From: Alentia gelatinosa
Lineage: Eukaryota; Annelida; Polychaeta; Phyllodocida; Polynoidae
NCBI GenBank assembly: GCA_950022655.1
Contig: OX465583.1
Span: 38,467,360 to 38,531,359 of the forward strand
Reading direction: 5' to 3'
Length of the DNA: 64,000 nt
Made by a program: the position numbers and the translations under genes. The stretch's first letter is position 1. Every line of letters starts with the position of its first letter. The notes beneath the pieces are model-generated. The model saw only the letters and a list, made by a program, of their open reading frames with translations, had not been told where the DNA came from and ran no database searches. Below, piece by piece: positions 44,459-54,961 of this stretch.

Positions 44459-44505
44459 TTTACGGTATTTCCCTGGCAACTAGGGTGCCAGGGAAATACC
44501 GTAAA
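44459..44505. repeat. Hairpin, about 20-bp arms
   Basis: TTTACGGTATTTCCCTGGCA pairs perfectly with TGCCAGGGAAATACCGTAAA around a 7-base loop (ACTAGGG). It may be a tiny fold-back element or two abutted TIRs; no function is claimed. Confidence 0.8.
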
Positions 44506-44739
44506 TTGTATGGGTGACCGTAATATATTTCTGACCGTAAATCAGACTGTATTTTCCTATCGGTTTAAACCTGTAATATATTTCAGACCATACATGTTCA
44601 CTGTAATAAACTGTATTTTGAAAATGGTTCAAACCTGTAAACACAAAGGTGCAAAGCTGTATGAAGTATACTTGCACAGCCCTTCATTATACACATACCA
44701 GAAATCTTGTTATTGAGGTTCTTGAGAATTGTTATATGT

Positions 44740-44914
44740 AGAGGTCCATCTATAGAGTATGTATACAGAATTTCTGAAATCTTAAACCCCCAACCCCTCC
44801 TCCCAATCTTGTATGCAATTGATCAAAGAAAGAGCATATGCAGAATTTCCAAAATCTTTGACCCTCCAGCCCCCCCCCCCTCCAAAGTGCATATGGACTT
44901 TATGGATGGCCCCT
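44740..44914. mobile_element. MITE with CCATCCATAAAGTATG-type ends, copy 1
   Basis: Ends AGAGGTCCATCTATAGAGTA and ACTTTATGGATGGCCCCT are imperfect inverted repeats about 175 bp apart. A better-preserved copy with the same ends is at 54783-54961. Confidence 0.6.
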
Positions 44915-45429
44915 AGGAGATATTCAAATACTGAAGACAAAAGTGAATATTTCGTATTGGCTACGATCATAATTCCCTATCAGCCTATTGGCTTGCCAGT
45001 ATCATTAATAATTATTATCAATGATATTTCAAAATCTAAGTTTTTCAACAATAATGTTATTAGTGCATACTCACGTTAAATCAAACCAAACAAACAAACA
45101 AGCATATCTCTACAAGTAATGCACATGCCATGCGCAGCGAGAAATGCGTAGTAAGTAATGCGCATCGCTCGCTCACTTTTAAATTGGCATATTTTTGTTG
45201 TGATCTGGCCTGGATAGAAAACAAAATGTTATGCTTGGATCTATGGCCCAATTTTTTAGTACTTTATTTGTACTGGGTGATACAGTAATGAAAAGACACC
45301 GTTTTTAGCGTACCTCTCAGTGTGCCCCTATTTACATGACATTTTACTTCGTTATCTGAATTCGGTCATGTACGACCAAGGACAATTATGTGTTTAGAAC
45401 AGAACATTTGCCTCCGAGCAACTGCCAGT

Positions 45430-45503
45430 TGCTCATTCATGGTTATACAATTAAGCTATTAAATTGCTCATTTATGGTTATACAATTAAGCTATTAAATC
45501 GTG
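45430..45503. repeat. 36-bp unit, two tandem copies
   Basis: TTGCTCATTYATGGTTATAC followed by AATTAAGCTATTAAA occurs twice back to back with a single-base difference. Confidence 0.8.
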
Positions 45504-45797
45504 AGTACAACAATATAGATAGAGTGTTGTCTGTATGCGTACTATACTAAACCTAAAGTTTTGCGACAGTTACAGGAGAAAAAAATGCCAAACTGGCATG
45601 TCAGTGTTGTTACTAAGAAGTTTTGATAAGCCCCTGAGTAACAATTTATAATAAGACGATGAGCAGCTTAAACTAATTTGAATAGGAGAACCATGTTTTT
45701 TTTAGTAATAGAGGGCGCACTGGGTGTTTGCGTGAGACTGGATGGAGCTAGGTCCTCTGGGAGTACATAAAAATGAGTAAAAAATAGTAGAAAAAAA

Positions 45798-45972
45798 AGA
45801 CTTGAGCAAGTCTATGTAGAGCCAAGAGAGGTGGCGACCCTTTCTCTAGTATCATGTAAGAAGTAGTCACCAGTCCCTTATTTCATTTCGGCAGCGAACC
45901 TTTCTAGCTTCACTAGCCCAGTGGCTCGGCAAGGTCTACCGCTCGCGCTTGCCTAGACTTGTTCAAGTCTTA
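45798..45972. mobile_element. Small MITE with ACTTGAGCAAGT ends
   Basis: Both ends carry AGACTTGARCAAGTCT, itself nearly palindromic. Related inverted and direct copies lie at about 46290-46408 and 46750-46895 (sharing AAATGAAATAAGGAACTGGT and CTACTTCTTACG). Confidence 0.55.
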
Positions 45973-46504
45973 AATTATGAACATACATTGAATGATTAAA
46001 ACGAAATGGAATGTGTAAGGTTCCTCTCACTGGCTCAGGAATAAATGTAAAATGCTCTAACTATACCATGCATAATAGAGATTCACATATTGTAGCACTT
46101 ACTTGCACTGGAAGAAACGTGTTAAGTATCATTTGCATTTATCAATGACTTGTGCTGGTGTCTGCTCACAAACACAGTTACAATAGCATAAGTAATCCTA
46201 GGGACCGATCTCCTAACAGATATCCTGACCAGAGGCTCAAGATATCTGCATAGAGATTGACCGGGTATACGCGTGGAGTAGACTGGTTCCCTACCAAATG
46301 AAATAAGGAACTGGTAACTACTTCTTACGTAATAGGCCTAATAGAGAAAGACCTTGTACTGACAGTCCCGCCACCCCTCTTGGCTCTATATAGACTTGCT
46401 CAAGTGTTTTTTTGTCCATTATTTTTATTATGTCATAGATCCAAACATTACATTTTGTTTTCAATCCAGGCCAGATTACAACAAAAATGTCAATTTAAAA
46501 GTGT

Positions 46505-47295
46505 TACAATCACATTCCAGTCGAGAGAGTGATGAAATCAATAATCACACTATTACCTAATCATCCCATACATAGTCCAGATAAAATAAATGAAATCTAA
46601 AAAAAAGGATACAGGGACTGATGCCAGTCTAGGCTTTGCAGTCTAAGCCTGCCTGGCACTCTCGCAGCAGAGCCTTTGCGGGAGTAGAGAAGTAAAGATC
46701 TCTGTTAGGAGAATGCAAAAAATGGAGGCGTTACCCATAATGCACCATAAAAATGGTCCCCTGCCAAAATGAAATAAGGAACTGGTAACTACTTCTTACG
46801 CAATTCCACAGAGCAGAGAGAGATACGAGAGAAATACCTTGAACTGACAGTCAGGCCACCTCGTTTGGCTCAACATAGACTTGAACAAGTCTTTTTTTCT
46901 TCTATTCTCCTAAACTAGCGATTTACTACCTTCAGGGCTTTATTCAACAGAAATACTGCTACTGAATGTTTTACAGCAGTCCTGTTGTACTGGCTGTAGG
47001 GTCGGATTTTTTAAATCTGCTAAATCCGCTTTGATCCTGGGATCAGACATGCACAATTTATTTTAGAAAGATACTTCTTTTTATATTTTATGTTAGTCAC
47101 ATACCGAGTACCCTCCAGAAAAAAACAGTATTTCAACAAAATCAGATGAATGGTTTAGATTTGAGAACCTTTTGAACCTTAAGAAACGTTTTATTATTTG
47201 AGAAAGTCTAATATCATATGGTGACATACATTATATTTGACCCAAAACATTTTTATCATATATTAGATTTAAAAGAAAAGCTCTGAACCAAATTT
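46505..47295. other. No gene; part of a small MITE
   Basis: 46750-46895 is a further copy of the ACTTGAGCAAGT MITE family. Nothing else is recognised. Confidence 0.4.
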
Positions 47296-47900
47296 GGGGT
47301 GTTGGACAACACAGGGGTGTCGGACAACACGAGGGGTGTCAGACAATACGAGGGGTGTGGGACAACACGTTTATAGAATTACTCAGAACAATGAGAAAAA
47401 TTATATTTGTGGCTATAATCCTTTATACTTTTAATGAAATGATAATAAGCTATATTTCACAAAGCAAACCACTCAATAACTGATAAAAATACAACCCCAA
47501 AATCATAACTTATATCACAGCTTGTTGTCCGACATTCCGGAGTGTCAGACAAAATGTTTTCAGTTTTTGAACCACAAAATGTATATTTTTTTATCTAGAA
47601 AAAAAACCAACCTGGGTATTTATGAGTGGTAGGGGTACTTAACATAAACAGGATATTTGTTATTCTATCATGATTATTATTTCTTTTATACATCCTTTAG
47701 AGGAGTGTTGTCCAATACCCCATTTTTTCTAAAAAATATCAGAATGGAATCATGTTTTAATATCAGAATGGATAATCCGATTGTGTTGAAACTCACAGGT
47801 ATTACAATCAGGATTTTACAATAAAGGAAAATTAATTTCTCACTATATATTTCATTAATATTGTCCTCTGATAATCGGGGTGTTGAACAACATGATCTAT
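47296..47900. repeat. GGGTGTYGGACAACAC words
   Basis: Four near-tandem units of about 19 bp (GGGGTGTCGGACAACACGA-type) lie at 47296-47369. Single, partly inverted variants occur near 47521 (TTGTTGTCCGACATTCC), 47545, 47705 and 47877. No bounding inverted repeats were found. Confidence 0.65.
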
Positions 47901-48079
47901 GTGTCTCTATGTTGGAAAAGATGTTGTCATTAGAAACTTTCATGGTAGTTTGAGAGTGAACAAAATGCACTAGGACTCTCCAGAACTGAGGAAAGTGGTG
48001 AGAAATCTTTCAACAAATTCCTTAACTACAATTTCAAGTTCAAAGTGCAGTCACATGAGTCAGTCACAAGTACAGTGTA

Positions 48080-48536
48080 TGTTCAGTGCCAATATCAAGT
48101 GCAAAGCACCACACTCAGCAGGAAGGGGAATCCATCTACGATTATATCCTTGCTCTCCAGGGTATTATAAAAAATACTGGTTACCTCTGTGATCAGCTTG
48201 TCTTTGGCATTCGAGACACTGAACTTCGCAAAAAGCTGTTGAGTTGACTTTTGAGGTTGCAGAATCCATGTGTCTAACATATGAACAGACCCAGTAGGAA
48301 GCCAATCTCATTGATCAGACGTCATCAAAAGTGCACGCCATCTTCAAGAATCTGAGGATGACAACCGCAAATCCAAGACTTCAGGTGCCATGTCAAATCC
48401 TGGTGCATCCGATCATCGAGGCCAAAGTCATCTGAGTCATCACAGAAGTCATAGAAGTTTGACTGTCATAACTGTGGGGCTTGTCATAAGAAAAAACAAG
48501 TGTCCAGCCTTTGGTAAAGAATGCAACAAATGAGGA
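48080..48536 (+). pseudogene. gypsy gag remnant
   Basis: Across 48130-48245 a frame reads IYDYILALQGIIKNTG then YLCDQLVFGIRDTELRKKLL, typical of gypsy Gag capsid. Further on, KFDCHNCGACHKKKQ and KECNKC near 48460-48530 form a damaged zinc knuckle. A MITE then interrupts the knuckle region at about 48537. Confidence 0.7.
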
Positions 48537-49236
48537 CGGTCAAAAGTCACAAAACGGCAGCAAATGGACTATATTTTGAATATTTCTATAAATACTTTTC
48601 GGGAAATAGCTTAAATAGCTTTGATGCATCCAGGCCAACAGAAGGCAGAATCTAAAGCCTTGAAATAACACTTAACTCCAATATTTATACAAATTATGCC
48701 TAAAAATGTGAGGGCGTCATGTTACGACACCATCATAAAATCATGCATAAAATAAAATTAAAAAGGGAGATAATCAAAAGGTTTTTCCAGTTATAAATGA
48801 CTCACATATATGCATCTTCCCATCATAAAAGGACAGGCCTATAACGCTTCCTTCATACTGAACTCAATTTGTGCCATTTCTTGTAGTTTAGCCAGTCACG
48901 TTATGACACGCACTAAACTATTAATAACTTTAGTTCTCCTAAACAGTAGTTACAGTTCTTTTTCGGCATTAGAGGATAGATATATACCTACAAATTGGCG
49001 AAGGAATGAAGTTTTTATCTTTACTAGAAAAAAGCTATCAGCCCTGACATATTATTTCGTCACATTACAATACCGTCAGGTTATGACCCCGTCACGTTAC
49101 GACCCCGTCGCGTTACAACCCACAGTGACTCAGTTGGGGTCAGGACAAAGATAGAAATAGTGTTCTCATGTTGGGTAGATAGAAACTGTCAGATTTGATT
49201 TTTTTGGCATTTGCTGCTATTTTGTGATTTTTGACT
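48537..49236. mobile_element. MITE with GTTACGAC words, inside gypsy gag
   Basis: GGTCAAAAGTCACAAAACGG at the left and its diverged complement (CTATTTTGTGATTTTTGACT) at the right are TIRs of about 28 bp bounding about 700 bp. Four tandem 16-bp units (GTCACGTTACGACCCC type) lie at 49059-49122; single copies are near 48716 and 48895. Gag sequence resumes to the right. Target duplication is unclear (GAGGA versus GATGA). Confidence 0.7.
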
Positions 49237-49242
49237 GGATGA

Positions 49243-49605
49243 TTGCACCAATTTTTCAAATTGTGTCATACCAGCAAATGCAACAATTCAAAATGTTCTG
49301 TTCATGCTGTTGCGTGTGAAGAAGAAAGTGACGAGGAACTGTTTGTGGGTTCTATACATTCCAATTCTAGTTCTCGGCTTGTAGAAATTGATGTTGGTAT
49401 CCGAAATGGTTGTACTTGTTTCAATCTTCACACAGGTGCTGAGGTAAATGTAATCCAAATGTGCTTGTTCAATAAAATTCACAATGCAAAACTTGTGAGT
49501 ACTGGTGTAAAATTGTCATTGTACTCTAATCATTACATTGACGTTTCAGGTCGAACCAAGGTGACTTGCAAGGTGAAAATTCATGTGTGTTGGAATTTTA
49601 CATGA
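49243..49605 (+). pseudogene. gypsy Gag end and protease
   Basis: It begins inside the zinc-knuckle region (HQFFKLCHTSKCNNSKC), then SDEELFVGSIHSNSSSRLVE and the protease active-site region FNLHTGAEVNVIQM. The catalytic Asp of DTGA is His here, so the protease is inactive. Later pieces (VSGRTKVTCKVKIHV) fit the retropepsin fold. Frame is lost at 49605. Confidence 0.78.
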
Positions 49606-50176
49606 CAAATTCCAACAATGTCTTGTTCTTTGTTGACCCGCTTGTCAAAAACTCAATCTGGTCAGAAAAATTCACAGTGTTAAGACCATCACATTTGACA
49701 AGTCCTATAAGATTTCTGGTATGTCCAAAGGCGATGTCGATGTAGAGTACAAAGATGTGTTGGATGATCTTGGTGAGATGCCCAGCAAGTATGGCATCAT
49801 CATTGACATAAATGATGAGCCCACTGACTGGGTTAGTAGCTTCATGGTAGGTGAGAAAAAAAATGGTGACCTGCAAGTTTGCATGGATCCACATGATCTC
49901 AACAAGGTGATTAAGCAACAGCATCACTCGACACCTACTCTGGAGGATGAAGATGTGGAATTCCAGTGGAATCCAGAGCAGCAGCAGGCTTTTGACAAGA
50001 TTAAGTCTGCCCTAGTGTCTGCACCAATCCTCGAGTTCTATGACCCAAAGAAACCGTTGGTCATCCAGTGTGATGCATCAAAAGATGGTCTGGGGGCGTG
50101 CCTGTTGCAGGATGAGTGTCCAATCGCCTATGCATCAAGCTCCATGATACCTGCCGAGACCAGGTATGCTCAATAG
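49606..50176 (+). pseudogene. gypsy RT/RNase H with internal deletion
   Basis: Reads DVEYKDVLDDLGEMPSKYGI, PTDWVSSFMVGEKKNGDLQV and CMDPHDLNKVIKQQHHSTPT, then jumps to DVEFQWNPEQQQAFDKIKSA. The whole palm with the YVDD box is therefore deleted between about 49950 and 49960. RNase H starts with VIQCDASKDGLGACLLQDEC. A missing base near 50176 ends the frame. Confidence 0.8.
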
Positions 50177-50763
50177 AGAAAGAACTACTGGCAATTGTAT
50201 TCTCTGCTGACAAGTTCAAACAATACATTTATGGAGGATGAGTCACATTTCACTCTGATCACAAGCCACTAGAGAGTATCATGCTCAAGAACATCACAAA
50301 GGTCTCACAGCGTCTTCAACGCATGCTAATGAGGCTACAGAGGTACGATTTTGATGTCAAATTCTGTAGAGGCAAGGACATGCATGTGGCTGATGCCCTG
50401 TCACAAGCGTACCTTGACGCTGATGATGAAGATAAGACACTTCATAAAGACATGGATGTGATGATGCATGCCGTTGTTAGAGACGTTCCATTCTCCGAGG
50501 CAAGGAAGGAACAACTCCTAGACTGCATCCGAGATGACAGCAACCTACATGAGTTGTTCCATATGATTCGCTATTGCTGGCCTGATTCAAAGAAGGCTAC
50601 ACCTGCAGCTCTTAAGCCATTCTGGGACCACAAAGATTCCATCTTTGAAGCTGAAGGTCTTTTATTTGTAGACAACTGTGTCCTCATTCCAAATTCCATG
50701 AGAGATGACCTGCTGAGTATACTCCATCAAAGCGACCTTGGCATTGAGAAGACCAGCCTGTGA
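50177..50763 (+). pseudogene. gypsy RNase H end and integrase N terminus
   Basis: After a frameshift and a TGA near 50240, the sequence reads HSDHKPLESIMLKNITKVSQ, RYDFDVKFCRGKDMHVADAL (RNase H end), a linker, then EAEGLLFVDNCVLIPNSMRD and LSILHQSDLGIEKT of the integrase N-terminal region, ending in TGA at 50761. Confidence 0.78.
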
Positions 50764-51580
50764 GCAAGACACATGCTGTTTTGGTCCGGCATGTGTCTTG
50801 ACACTGACATTGAAACAACTGTTAAGAACTGTGCAAAATGTACTGGGTTTGCACCTTCTCAACAGAAGGAGATGTTGATGCCACATGAAATCCCTGTGCG
50901 AGCATGGCAAAAGATTGGTGTCGATGTCTGTGTGTAGTGGACTACTATTCCTGTTCCTGTTCACCAGATCCCTCCACAGCAAGATAGCAAAAAGCATTGC
51001 CAGTCGCTTAATCTATGTCTTTGTTCAGTGAACAAGGAATCCCTGATATGGTCATGAGTGACAATATGCCCTTCGCTAGTGCAGAATTTAGAGTCTTCCC
51101 AAAGAACTTTGAGTTTGACTCCATAACGAGCAGCCCACTGTTTGCTCAAACTGCCAAGTGGAACGCATGATCGGGACAGTTAAACAATTCCTACATAAAG
51201 CATATGATCCATACAAAGCCCTACTTGAGTATCGCAAAACACCAATCAAAGCCATGACTTATTCGCCTGCTCAGATGTTATGCAGCAGGAGACTCCGATC
51301 CAAGATCCCAGTGCATGAGAGTAAGCTACAGCCAAAGATTCCAACAGATGCTCATGTGCAGCTGTTGAAGCGACAGAAAGAGATGACTGAAGCCTATGAC
51401 AAACATGCTAGAAATCTACCAGCAATCTGTGATGACAAGATGGTACATATCCATAAAGCTGGTCATTGGAAACCTGCTAAAGTGATTAGACAGCATGACA
51501 CACCCCATTCATTTCTGCTCAACAATGATAAAGGAAACATTATCAGGTGCAACTGCTGTGACATAAAAAAGGTCACATAG
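50764..51580 (+). pseudogene. gypsy integrase core and C terminus
   Basis: The core is scrambled (pieces of CAKCTGFAPSQQKEMLMPHE, a short deletion near 50940 and several frames). From 51158 a clean frame of 140 codons reads MERMIGTVKQFLHKAYDPYK, LLEYRKTPIKAMTYSPAQML and CDDKMVHIHKAGHWKPAKVI, the conserved gypsy integrase C-terminal half. Confidence 0.8.
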
Positions 51581-51957
51581 CAGCCTGCACCAAATACTCC
51601 ATGACAATCAACTCAGACAAAAGACACTGGTGCACTGCTAGTGACACCACTACATACCCCATCAGCTCCAGTGTCACCTTAAGCACCACCTACTTCATAT
51701 GTATTGCCATGCATGCCACGCCCAACAGCTACCATCGCAACACACACACCACCTGTTGGTACAGCCACCGCTAATTCTATGGACACTGGTCAAAAGCGAA
51801 CAAGGTTAGGTTGCATTTCACTGATAAAGCTCAACCTCTAGTCAGTGCATAAGACTCAAATGACTTGCAAATAAAAAGATTTGCATATAAAAAGGACTCA
51901 AAGGTTCATATACTCAAAGTACATGTGTTTCAAGTTACAAAAACTCAGAAAGGGAGA

Positions 51958-52109
51958 TGTAGTAGTAGATGTGTGTTGTCGCCTAGTGGCGAATTGGGGG
52001 ACTAGATCGGCACATCTGTGGTCGGCGTTTTTGAACATTGGAGTTTTGTTGATATGACTCAGCTGCATTAAAACGTTACTTCTAACACTGTGTTTGACTC
52101 AATACAACA
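51958..52109 (+). repeat. Putative 3' LTR of gypsy relic 3
   Basis: Starts TGTAGTAGTAGATGTG directly after the polypurine tract AGAAAGGGAGA and may end CTCAATACAACA. The left boundary is well supported by the tract; the right one is a guess. Confidence 0.5.
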
Positions 52110-52130
52110 AGTAAAACGGAGAGTAAGGCG

Positions 52131-52570
52131 TGATTCCATACAGGACCACCCCCATCCCTTTCTCCCCACCATTCTCGATCACATATTGAACTGAAACTAA
52201 CAATATAATCAGTTCCATACTGGACTGGTTAGTACCTGGTCATAGGCATAATATGAGGGTGACTAGTGCCATACAGGACTATGTGAAAACTTATTGTACA
52301 ACCGTATAGTATGCTGAAACATTGTGAGAATATACCTGAATGGGATCAAGAGCGTGTAAGAAGCGGAATAGATATATCATTTGCTGTTAGTCATGCAAAG
52401 TACCTTTGTGGACGTCTCTGAGTATAGTAAAGGATAATAATTACATAGTAGCATTCAAGTGAAAGACAAAGTGTGAGTGTTCAAAATTTGAGCGGGTTAC
52501 ATGTGCATATAATATGTGCCATAGTAGCTATATTGCTTGATACTTACACGGTTCCATACAGGACTGGTGA
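52131..52570. repeat. TTCCATACAGGACTGGT words
   Basis: The word or close variants occur at 52134, 52212, 52269 and 52551, all in the same orientation with irregular spacing. No terminal repeats were found. Confidence 0.5.
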
Positions 52571-53262
52571 GAATATGACATATTACACCGAAGATATGGG
52601 TTATCTTAGGAAAGAATTCTAGTTTCAGACAGGTCTAAATGAGACCTTCTCAGATAAAAATACAGCGTGTAGCATAAAAATGGAAAGAAAGAATAACCTG
52701 GAGTTTTTTTGCCAAGTTTGTAAAACCTGTTTAAATTTTCCTCTTTTTTCTTTTTCTTTTTGAGAACTGATTTTGTTGATGATTAGAATAACACGCGTAG
52801 GACTTACTGGTATTATAAAGTGTACTCCTTGTGTCAACTATAAATATATTGTTGGCATTAATAATATATATATATATATATATACACTGCCTGAACGTAA
52901 ATAGTGGACGTAGAATGGATTCAGGTCTACCAAGTTATCATGCAGTATTCTTTTTGTCTGTATTGTATAAATAGTGATGATGTGATGATGACGCATGCAC
53001 GTAGACCTCTTTGCAAATATTTTGTTATATCTGCGGTAATTCCACTGAGAACTATTGTTGAAATTGTTTGAATAACTATAGGGCATGTGGTTTGTAAAGA
53101 AAATATATTTTTATAGTAGCAGGCTTGCATTCAGCGCAGAGGACATTGCACCACTGAACCAAGATACAAAGTTTAACATCAGTAGAATGGGTCCACTAGG
53201 GTATACTGTGTAACAAGTGAATGTGAAACACTACAATTACAAAGTAAAAGGACTCTATATAA
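52571..53262. other. No gene seen
   Basis: AT-rich, with a TA microsatellite at about 52862-52884. The final bases ATAA (53259-53262) are the putative target duplicate of the next element. Confidence 0.45.
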
Positions 53263-53807
53263 GGGTCATTCCACCAGAAAATGTACTATTGGTAAAAAAG
53301 GGGTAAAAAAAGTAATTTGCCCAAACCAAATTTTCTTTTACTTGTGTGCAAAATATACACTTTCAAGTTTTAGGAAAACATGATTCAACTGGGATATTAG
53401 TGGGGGGTCAGTTTTTGTGAGGCTGCAAAAATTGTAAATATTATTGCCGTCACGTCCGACATATAAAAAAACACTCATACAAAAGTTGATTATAGAGAAA
53501 TATATTTTATTTTTTGTAAGACATCAAGTTTGTACCCAGTATGTCAAGCATAGTCTGATATTATAGACAAGTGGAAATAATGAACTACTTATGCAATCTT
53601 TTTCTGTGCTGCCTCAAAGATGCACATACAGAAGGTGTTCTCCAAGGGATTACAAAAGGAATTTTGTTTTTTCTGTCACTATCTAAATACAAAAGTTTCA
53701 CGTTTTTAAATCACAGAATTTCTTTTAGAGGTTATATACATGATCTATGTCAAATTAGAAGATGTTCCATGCATTATTTCTTGAGCTAATAGCTTCTGGG
53801 GAAAAGG

Positions 53808-54670
53808 TATAAAAATCTCTCGGACATGATATTTTTAATAACAGACGTGATGGAACAGTAAATTCCACTTTCTTGATGAGAAATCCGAAATATGTCCCAA
53901 ATTATTAAAAGTTCATGTTTCCTTTTGAAAATACATAAATTATCTCCAATTCAACCACATATAAGAGTATCTTAAATGCCAATAGACATCATAAATCTCT
54001 TGGACGTGATATTCTTGATAACGGACGTGACAGACCAGTAACTTCCACTTCCACAAACACAAAATATGGACCAAAATCTGAAAAACTTTTGTTTGTTTTT
54101 GCTAATATATACATGATTTTCAATACAACGACCTATAAGAGTACCTTAAATGCCAATGACCTGTTTTTTTTCTGGAAAAACTGCAAAGAATATGAAACTC
54201 TTACTTCTGATGCCACTCACAATACAGAAGAGTACATTTTTCACTTACATTTTGTGCTAAAAAAACGTCTGCAAATCTTTTCTCTATGCTTTTAAATGCC
54301 AAAAACGCTAACTTTAATCTTAATATTCATCCAAATGCCACATTTTGTGTGTACATCATAAATCTCTTGGATGTGATATTTTTAATAACGGACGTGACAG
54401 ACCAGTAACTTCCACTTTCTTGATCAACAAACATGAAATATGTACAAATTGCTGAGAAAATCTTCTTTGGTTTTGCAAATATATACATCAGCTTCAATTC
54501 AACCACATATAAGAGTACCTTAAATGCCAATGACCTGGTTTTTGGGGGGAAAACTGCAAAGAATATCAAACTCTTGCTTCTGATACCACTGAGAATACAC
54601 AAGAGTACATTTTTCATTTCATTTTGTGCTAAGAACCATCTGAAAACCTTTTCTCTATCTTTTTAATTTT
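53808..54670. repeat. Three diverged tandem units
   Basis: Units starting near 53808, 53988 and 54355 share AATCTCTYGGACRTGATATT, ACGGACGTGACAGACCAGTA and ATAAGAGTACCTTAAATGCC in order; the second and third also share a longer tail (GTACATTTTTCAYTT, TTTTCTCTAT). Short frames inside are repeat artefacts. Confidence 0.7.
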
Positions 54671-54782
54671 ATCTTTTTCTCATCTCCTTGTTCCTCCAGT
54701 CCTTAGATGAGTCCTTTGGAGGTTTCCTCTCATCCGGAGGTAACGGTTTACACCCCATGCTTTCAAGGTATGGCTCATATGT

Positions 54783-54961
54783 AGGGGGCCATCCATAAAG
54801 TATGTATGCACTGAGGGGGGGGGGGGGGTAGTGGGGATAGGGTGGTTAAAATTTTGTGCATGGGCTACTTCTGTGTTTTATTGTTAAAAAAAAATAAGGT
54901 AGGGGGGTTGGTAGGGTCGAAAATTTGAGATATTGTGTGTACATACTTTATGGATAGCCCT
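54783..54961. mobile_element. MITE with CCATCCATAAAGTATG ends, copy 2
   Basis: 179 bp. AGGGGGCCATCCATAAAGTA at the left matches the complement of TACTTTATGGATAGCCCT at the right. Same family as 44740-44914. The interior has a poly-G tract. Nested in the 3.7-kb TIR element. Confidence 0.72.

Larger units (their letters stand above)
45174..46504. mobile_element. Fold-back/TIR element, 1.3 kb
   Basis: CACTTTTAAATTG and about 75 following bases (including GATCTGGCCTGGAT and AAAACAAAATGTTATG) are repeated as the reverse complement at about 46425-46504. Inside are smaller repeats with AGACTTGAGCAAGTCTATG ends at 45798-45972 and, inverted, at about 46290-46408. No ORF. Confidence 0.65.
47940..52109 (+). 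mobile_element. Ty3/gypsy retrotransposon relic 3
   Basis: Plus-strand gag, protease, RT remnant, RNase H and integrase segments are followed by a polypurine tract (AGAAAGGGAGA, 51947-51957) and a short 3' LTR. Internal deletions removed most of RT, and stops and frameshifts are frequent. A 700-bp MITE is inserted within gag. The 5' LTR was not located. Confidence 0.85.

Noticed and set aside
44198..44716. 172-codon plus-strand frame
   Set aside because: AT-rich, no domain, and contains the 44459-44505 perfect hairpin; probably chance.
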